NCBI RefSeq assembly: GCF_023746555.1
Contig: NZ_CP098755.1
Location: 3,980,501-4,044,500, forward strand
Source: Brevibacillus ruminantium
GTDB lineage: Bacteria > Bacillota > Bacilli > Brevibacillales > Brevibacillaceae
Reading direction: 5' to 3'
DNA length: 64,000 bases
Below the pieces are notes generated by a model. The model was not told where the DNA came from. It saw nothing but the letters and a program-made list of their open reading frames with translations, and made no database searches. Shown here one piece after another: positions 60,392 through 64,000 of this stretch. Positions within the stretch are counted from its first letter, which is position 1, and each line of letters opens with the position of its first letter. The position numbers were made by a program, and so were the translations under genes.

Positions 60392-62308
60392 TTACTGATT
60401 GCTAATCACAACAGAGTTGGAGTACGGGTCCCAGCCCACTTTGGCTCCAAGCGCTTCACTCACAAAACGGATCGGCACCATGGTGGTGTCCCCGTTGAAA
60501 AGCTGCGCCGGCACATCCAGATTGATCTTTTGGCCGTTTTTGTAGGCCACCTTGGAGCCAATCGTCAGTTGGATGATGTTGCCGTCTTTCGTAGCGGTTA
60601 CGGTTTGAGTCGCTTCATCCCAATCCACCTTGGCTCCGAGCGCTTCAAAGATCGCACGCAGCGGAACGAGCGTCCGCCCATCGATTTCTACCGGAGGTTT
60701 CGGGAAGACTTGCAGCTCTCCGTCAATGAAGATGAGAATGCCCTTGGTTTGGTTCACCGTGACGAAGGCTGGCAAAGACGCAGCCCTTGAACCACTGACC
60801 GGGTCGACCACCTCGATGACTACGGAATATCCCCCTGTCGGCAGATTCAGTTCCTTCCAGGAGAAAATCGGGTTTTGCGGGTTGAGTGAAACACGTTTCA
60901 GCGATTTGCCGTATTCATCATACACGACGACATACCACTGATAGTCGCTATAGGAGGCTTTCCACTTTATCGTGATGCTGATGCTGCCGTCGGTGTTGAC
61001 TTTGATGCCGCCCGGGAAAGCGTCCCCGCTCGGAATCGGGAAAACAACGGTGGAGCTGCTTTTGGTAGAGACCTTCCAGGTGACGCTGGAGGAATAGCTT
61101 CGCTTTCCGCTGCTCACCATTTCCAGCACCAGCGAATACTCTCCTTCCGGAAGGGACAGTCCTCTGCCAGAAATGGATGAAGGGTTCTTCAGATTGATCG
61201 GGATGCGTTTGACGACCTTTCCATCCTCACTTTTCACAAGCAGGGTAAATTTTGCTTTGGCATCGGCAGAATTCAGGTCCAGACGAATCTGGATGGTTCC
61301 ATCGGTCGAGACCAGAACCTGACCGGGGAAATTGCTTGTTGCCGTACCGGAACTGCCCGACGTGCCTGCTCCTGAGCCTGCACCATAACCGCCTGCACCT
61401 GCGCCTGGCGACCCGACACCACTTCCGCCTGTTCCACCTGCACCAGTGCCTCCCGAGCCGGCTCCACCGCCCAGGACAACAGTTCCTGCCCCGCTACCAC
61501 CTGCTGCCTGGATGACCACAACAACTGATTTCGATTGTAGCGTGTCACGCCCATCGATAACTTCCAGATAGATCGTATATTCTCCGGGCGAAAGCTTTAG
61601 GTTGCCCAACGAAACTTTGGGATTTTTCGGATTAAAGCTGATGCGTCCGGCAATTTCTCCGTCCTCATCCACGATGACCAGCATCCACTCTGCCTGGCTG
61701 GACACAGAAGACGAGCGGATCGTGATTTGAATCGTGCCATCCTTGTCCACTTTCAGTTCGCCGGGAAAAGCTTTGTCTGCCTTCGCTCCCGGCACGATAA
61801 AGGAGATCTCCTTGGAATATGCCTCACGGGTCACATCCTGCACATAAATCGGTGTATCCTGCACCCGCACAACCGCTGTATATCGGCCCGGTGCTAAATC
61901 AAGCGCCTTTGCCGTCACGGAAAATGTCAGTGTTTTGATTTCGATGTACATACTTTGTCCGGAGGGATGAAGTACTTTTTCCTTGCCATCTTTGGCCTTG
62001 GTGGTGATCCCGGGACCCAGCTTCCCTTTTGTGCCATTCCAGATGACCAGCTCTCCCTGATCACGTCCATCTTCATCCGTGATCAAGAGTGATACATTGG
62101 CCTGGTAACGGGCGTCGATCACCACGGTACCGGAAAGGCTGCCGTTCTCGGCGACTACGATTTCCTGCAAGATCGGCGGAAATGAATAGGTTGACACCAG
62201 AGTTGCCTCTTCATACGCAGCATGGGCATTGCCTGGAATTATCCCCGCGCTGAGAATGAGCGAAAGTGAGGTAAGTACGACTGTGCTTGATGTGAAGTGC
62301 CTTTTCAT
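60392..62308 (-). CDS. Large secreted protein with beta-sandwich repeats and a C-terminal stalk domain
   Basis: A 638-residue exported protein. It has a signal peptide (VVLTSLSLILSAGIIPGNAHA) and three similar beta-rich repeats recognisable by FPGELKVDKDGTIQITI, FPGQVLVSTDGTIQIRL and FPGGIKVNTDGSISITI, each ending in LPxGxYSVxIEV. A Gly/Ala/Ser-rich linker of about 60 residues separates repeats one and two. The C-terminal ~110 residues are a copper-amine-oxidase-N stalk domain (TLVPLRAIFEALGAKVDWDEATQTVTA). It is probably a cell-surface structural or polymer-binding protein. The ATG is at 62308, after AAAAAGGAG in the leader. Confidence 0.78.
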   Translation of the reverse strand: MKRHFTSSTVVLTSLSLILSAGIIPGNAHAAYEEATLVSTYSFPPILQEIVVAENGSLSGTVVIDARYQANVSLLITDEDGRDQGELVIWNGTKGKLGPGITTKAKDGKEKVLHPSGQSMYIEIKTLTFSVTAKALDLAPGRYTAVVRVQDTPIYVQDVTREAYSKEISFIVPGAKADKAFPGELKVDKDGTIQITIRSSSVSSQAEWMLVIVDEDGEIAGRISFNPKNPKVSLGNLKLSPGEYTIYLEVIDGRDTLQSKSVVVVIQAAGGSGAGTVVLGGGAGSGGTGAGGTGGSGVGSPGAGAGGYGAGSGAGTSGSSGTATSNFPGQVLVSTDGTIQIRLDLNSADAKAKFTLLVKSEDGKVVKRIPINLKNPSSISGRGLSLPEGEYSLVLEMVSSGKRSYSSSVTWKVSTKSSSTVVFPIPSGDAFPGGIKVNTDGSISITIKWKASYSDYQWYVVVYDEYGKSLKRVSLNPQNPIFSWKELNLPTGGYSVVIEVVDPVSGSRAASLPAFVTVNQTKGILIFIDGELQVFPKPPVEIDGRTLVPLRAIFEALGAKVDWDEATQTVTATKDGNIIQLTIGSKVAYKNGQKINLDVPAQLFNGDTTMVPIRFVSEALGAKVGWDPYSNSVVISNQ

Positions 62309-62623
62309 GCTGTTAGACTCCTTTTTGGATGTATTCTCTTTGGAATCGATTCCCGTTTTCTAAAACAGGTATTGGCATGTCCTGTTCACAGATTTGGGAG
62401 ATTCGTCTCCGGGCATATTTCTTTATCGGAAAGTCCGAAGGCAAGCATTAGGCACTTTTCCCTATTACTATAGACTCACTTTCACAAAGAACTTTAGATA
62501 CTCACAGCCTCTTATTGCTTAAATCCATTCCACTTTCTCTGACCGGTGTGGTTCTGGCCTGTATAGCCCTAAGCTCAAGCAGCGTATGGCAAGTAGACCA
62601 GATCCAGCCCGTGACCAAAAAAA

Positions 62624-62647
62624 GAGCCCTGCACATTGGCAGAGCTC
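62624..62647 (-). terminator. Terminator of the Ig-like repeat gene
   Basis: Nine-base stem GAGCCCTGC/GCAGAGCTC (one mismatch), followed on the minus strand by TTTTTTT. The rest of 62.31-62.62 kb is the promoter region of the stalk-domain gene, with no other feature seen. Confidence 0.75.
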
Positions 62648-62676
62648 CCGGTAATTGAAAGAATGGAAACCGAACT

Positions 62677-64000
62677 TTATTTTACAATCACGACAATTGG
62701 TGTACGTTTGCCGCCGTAGGTGACCGTGATGGTTGCTTTTCCCGGGCCTGTCGCTTTGATGACTCCGTCCTTCACATCAGCAGTGAGCAGGCGTGAGGTC
62801 GTCCAGAGAGCAGGCTTGGTCACATCTTCCTCCGAGCCATCCGTATAGGTGGCAATCGCCGTTACCTTTTTCGTCTCGCCTTTTTTCATCTCGATCTGGA
62901 CCACGTCGGTCTTCAGGTATTTCAGCATATCGACTTCTACGGGAATCGAAACCGTTTTTCCATTGTATTTAGCTGTTACGGTTGTTTTCCCATACCCGAT
63001 ACCGGAGATCAATCCATTGGACACGTCTGCCACTTTATATCCGCTGACCTTCCATTCGGCATCGTTCGTCACATCTGTCGTTCTACCATCCGAGAATTTA
63101 GCTGTCAAGGAAACCTGTACCTGTTTGCCGGTTTTCACTTGAACGAAGCGTTTGCTTGCCTCCAGCGTGGTGACAATCCCCACTTCAACTGGGATGCTGA
63201 CCGTTTTACCGCCGTACGTCGCTGTAATCGTCGCACGACCGCTGCCGTAGCCGACGACGTGTCCTTTGTTCACATCGGCTACCTTCGCATTGCTGGACTT
63301 CCATTCGGCATCCTCTGTTACTTTCACGGTTTTCCCCGAAGCATCCGTAGCCGTCAGCGTGATGTCTGCCGATTCGTTGACCGTCAGGACCAGCATCCGC
63401 GGTTCGAAATTGAGAGTCTGCGCTTGATCCACCTCGACCGGTATCGAGATCGTCTTGCCGTCAAACACAGCGCTGATCGTCGCTTTGCCGGAGGACAGGG
63501 CTGTTACTTTCCCCAGTACAACCTGTGCCACATCCGGTTTGGAGCTTTTCCACTCTGCCTGTGCGGTGATGTCCTTGGTCGACTCATCTGTGTAGGTTGC
63601 CTTCAGCGTGATTGTTTCCGTCTCACCATTTTTCATCACCAGTTTCTTCTCACTCGGGGTGATGCTTTGGATGACCCCGACATTTACGGACAGGCTGACA
63701 GAGCGGTTCGCATACGAAGCCGTGATCGTGGCAGCTCCCGTCCCTACGCCAATGACAGAGCCTTGACGCACTGTTGCCACGTTCTCTGAGCTGCTTTTCC
63801 ACTCTGCTTTTGAGGTAATATCTTCGCTGTCCCCGTTTGAGAACAGGACATTGGCGGTCAGTGTATAGGAGTCGCCAATTTGCAGATTGAGCGCTGTTTT
63901 ATTGAGCGTTATTTTTTGCGGCAAATCCACGTCGACGGGAATCGTCACTTGCTTGCCGCCGTATTTGGCTGTAATCGTAGCCGTACCCGCTTTATAGGCA
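62677..64000 (-). CDS. Bacterial Ig-like (Big_2) repeat protein, 3' part (cut by window edge)
   Basis: The C-terminal ~440 residues of a secreted repeat protein; the 5' end is outside the window. It consists of about five repeats of ~85 residues with the Big_2 pattern: a strand pair LxIGxxxTLTAxxxxSDGxxxDIT, a central EWKSSxxxVAxVxxGxVxGxGxGxATITA and an end GKxVSIPVEV. Such domains are found in adhesins, S-layer-associated proteins and secreted enzymes of Bacillales. Individual repeats are 40-60% alike by eye, so recombination between them is possible. It lies upstream of the stalk-domain protein gene on the same strand; a terminator separates them. Confidence 0.85.
   Translation of the reverse strand, partial: AYKAGTATITAKYGGKQVTIPVDVDLPQKITLNKTALNLQIGDSYTLTANVLFSNGDSEDITSKAEWKSSSENVATVRQGSVIGVGTGAATITASYANRSVSLSVNVGVIQSITPSEKKLVMKNGETETITLKATYTDESTKDITAQAEWKSSKPDVAQVVLGKVTALSSGKATISAVFDGKTISIPVEVDQAQTLNFEPRMLVLTVNESADITLTATDASGKTVKVTEDAEWKSSNAKVADVNKGHVVGYGSGRATITATYGGKTVSIPVEVGIVTTLEASKRFVQVKTGKQVQVSLTAKFSDGRTTDVTNDAEWKVSGYKVADVSNGLISGIGYGKTTVTAKYNGKTVSIPVEVDMLKYLKTDVVQIEMKKGETKKVTAIATYTDGSEEDVTKPALWTTSRLLTADVKDGVIKATGPGKATITVTYGGKRTPIVVIVK

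Noticed and set aside
61252..61515. Reading frame antisense to the Gly-rich linker of the stalk-domain protein
   Set aside because: It is open only because the opposite strand encodes a Gly/Ala/Ser-rich low-complexity stretch. It has no ribosome binding site or coding character.

Overview
The window looks like a chromosomal segment of a Bacillales/Paenibacillaceae bacterium, most probably Brevibacillus or a close relative. The reasons are the strong AGGAGG-type ribosome binding sites, several copper-amine-oxidase-N 'stalk' proteins, PepSY/YcdB-type secreted proteins, an ECF sigma factor with a membrane anti-sigma protein, and IS200/IS605 elements. The taxonomy is inferred from protein character; no 16S or marker search was possible. 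Most genes lie on the minus strand.

Layout. 1-10 kb holds housekeeping or accessory genes: an acyl-CoA-synthetase-like/SDR pair, an ECF-transporter S component, a lipoprotein/stalk-protein pair, a very large BTAD-AAA-TPR regulator, a membrane-anchored methyltransferase and an MBL hydrolase. 10.1-11.9 kb is a complete IS605-type element (tnpA and tnpB). 12.1-21.8 kb is an exopolysaccharide locus. Its minus-strand operon encodes a glycosidase-like anchored protein, a HEAT-repeat membrane protein, a processive family-2 glycosyltransferase, a degenerate response-regulator-like protein, a UDP-sugar 6-dehydrogenase and a TIM-barrel anchored protein. It is divergent from a secreted stalk-domain polysaccharide deacetylase. 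The dehydrogenase would supply a uronic precursor, the GT2 would polymerise and extrude, and the deacetylase and glycosidase-like proteins would modify or trim outside the membrane.

21.9-32.7 kb contains regulator-target cassettes with visible operators (TetR/epimerase and MarR/hydrolase), a DrrAB-type ABC exporter, a HelD-like helicase split by an in-frame TGA, and an ECF sigma operon. The sigma partner is a membrane protein whose penicillin-binding transpeptidase domain has lost its SxxK serine and lysine. 32.7-35.8 kb is a decaying zone: a frameshifted SDR, a TetR without its HTH, a broken XRE regulator and a DUF421 fragment surround an intact lactate-monooxygenase-like gene. 36-42.3 kb holds a second tnpB element, an ACR3-like transporter and a three-gene DDE/AAA transposon with candidate terminal inverted repeats.

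42.7-60.2 kb is an accessory region, visibly AT-richer in places. A real tRNA-Ala(GGC) gene lies at its right end, and at least five partial copies of that tRNA are scattered at intergenic points, mostly next to terminator-like hairpins. Between these copies lie an unrecognised soluble/membrane gene pair, a protein with a HEPN-like RNxxxH motif, a SgcJ-like/MarR pair, two copies of a DUF1697 gene, a tandem PepSY-DinB duplication, a TetR with two HTH domains plus a hydrolase, and SstT. 60.3-64 kb encodes large secreted stalk-domain and Ig-like proteins.

The three strongest leads for something undescribed are the sigma/pseudo-transpeptidase pair, the tRNA-Ala-derived repeat family with its cargo, and the exopolysaccharide operon with its degenerate receiver. 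Several homopolymer frameshifts mean that sequencing or assembly error must be excluded before calling those genes dead.
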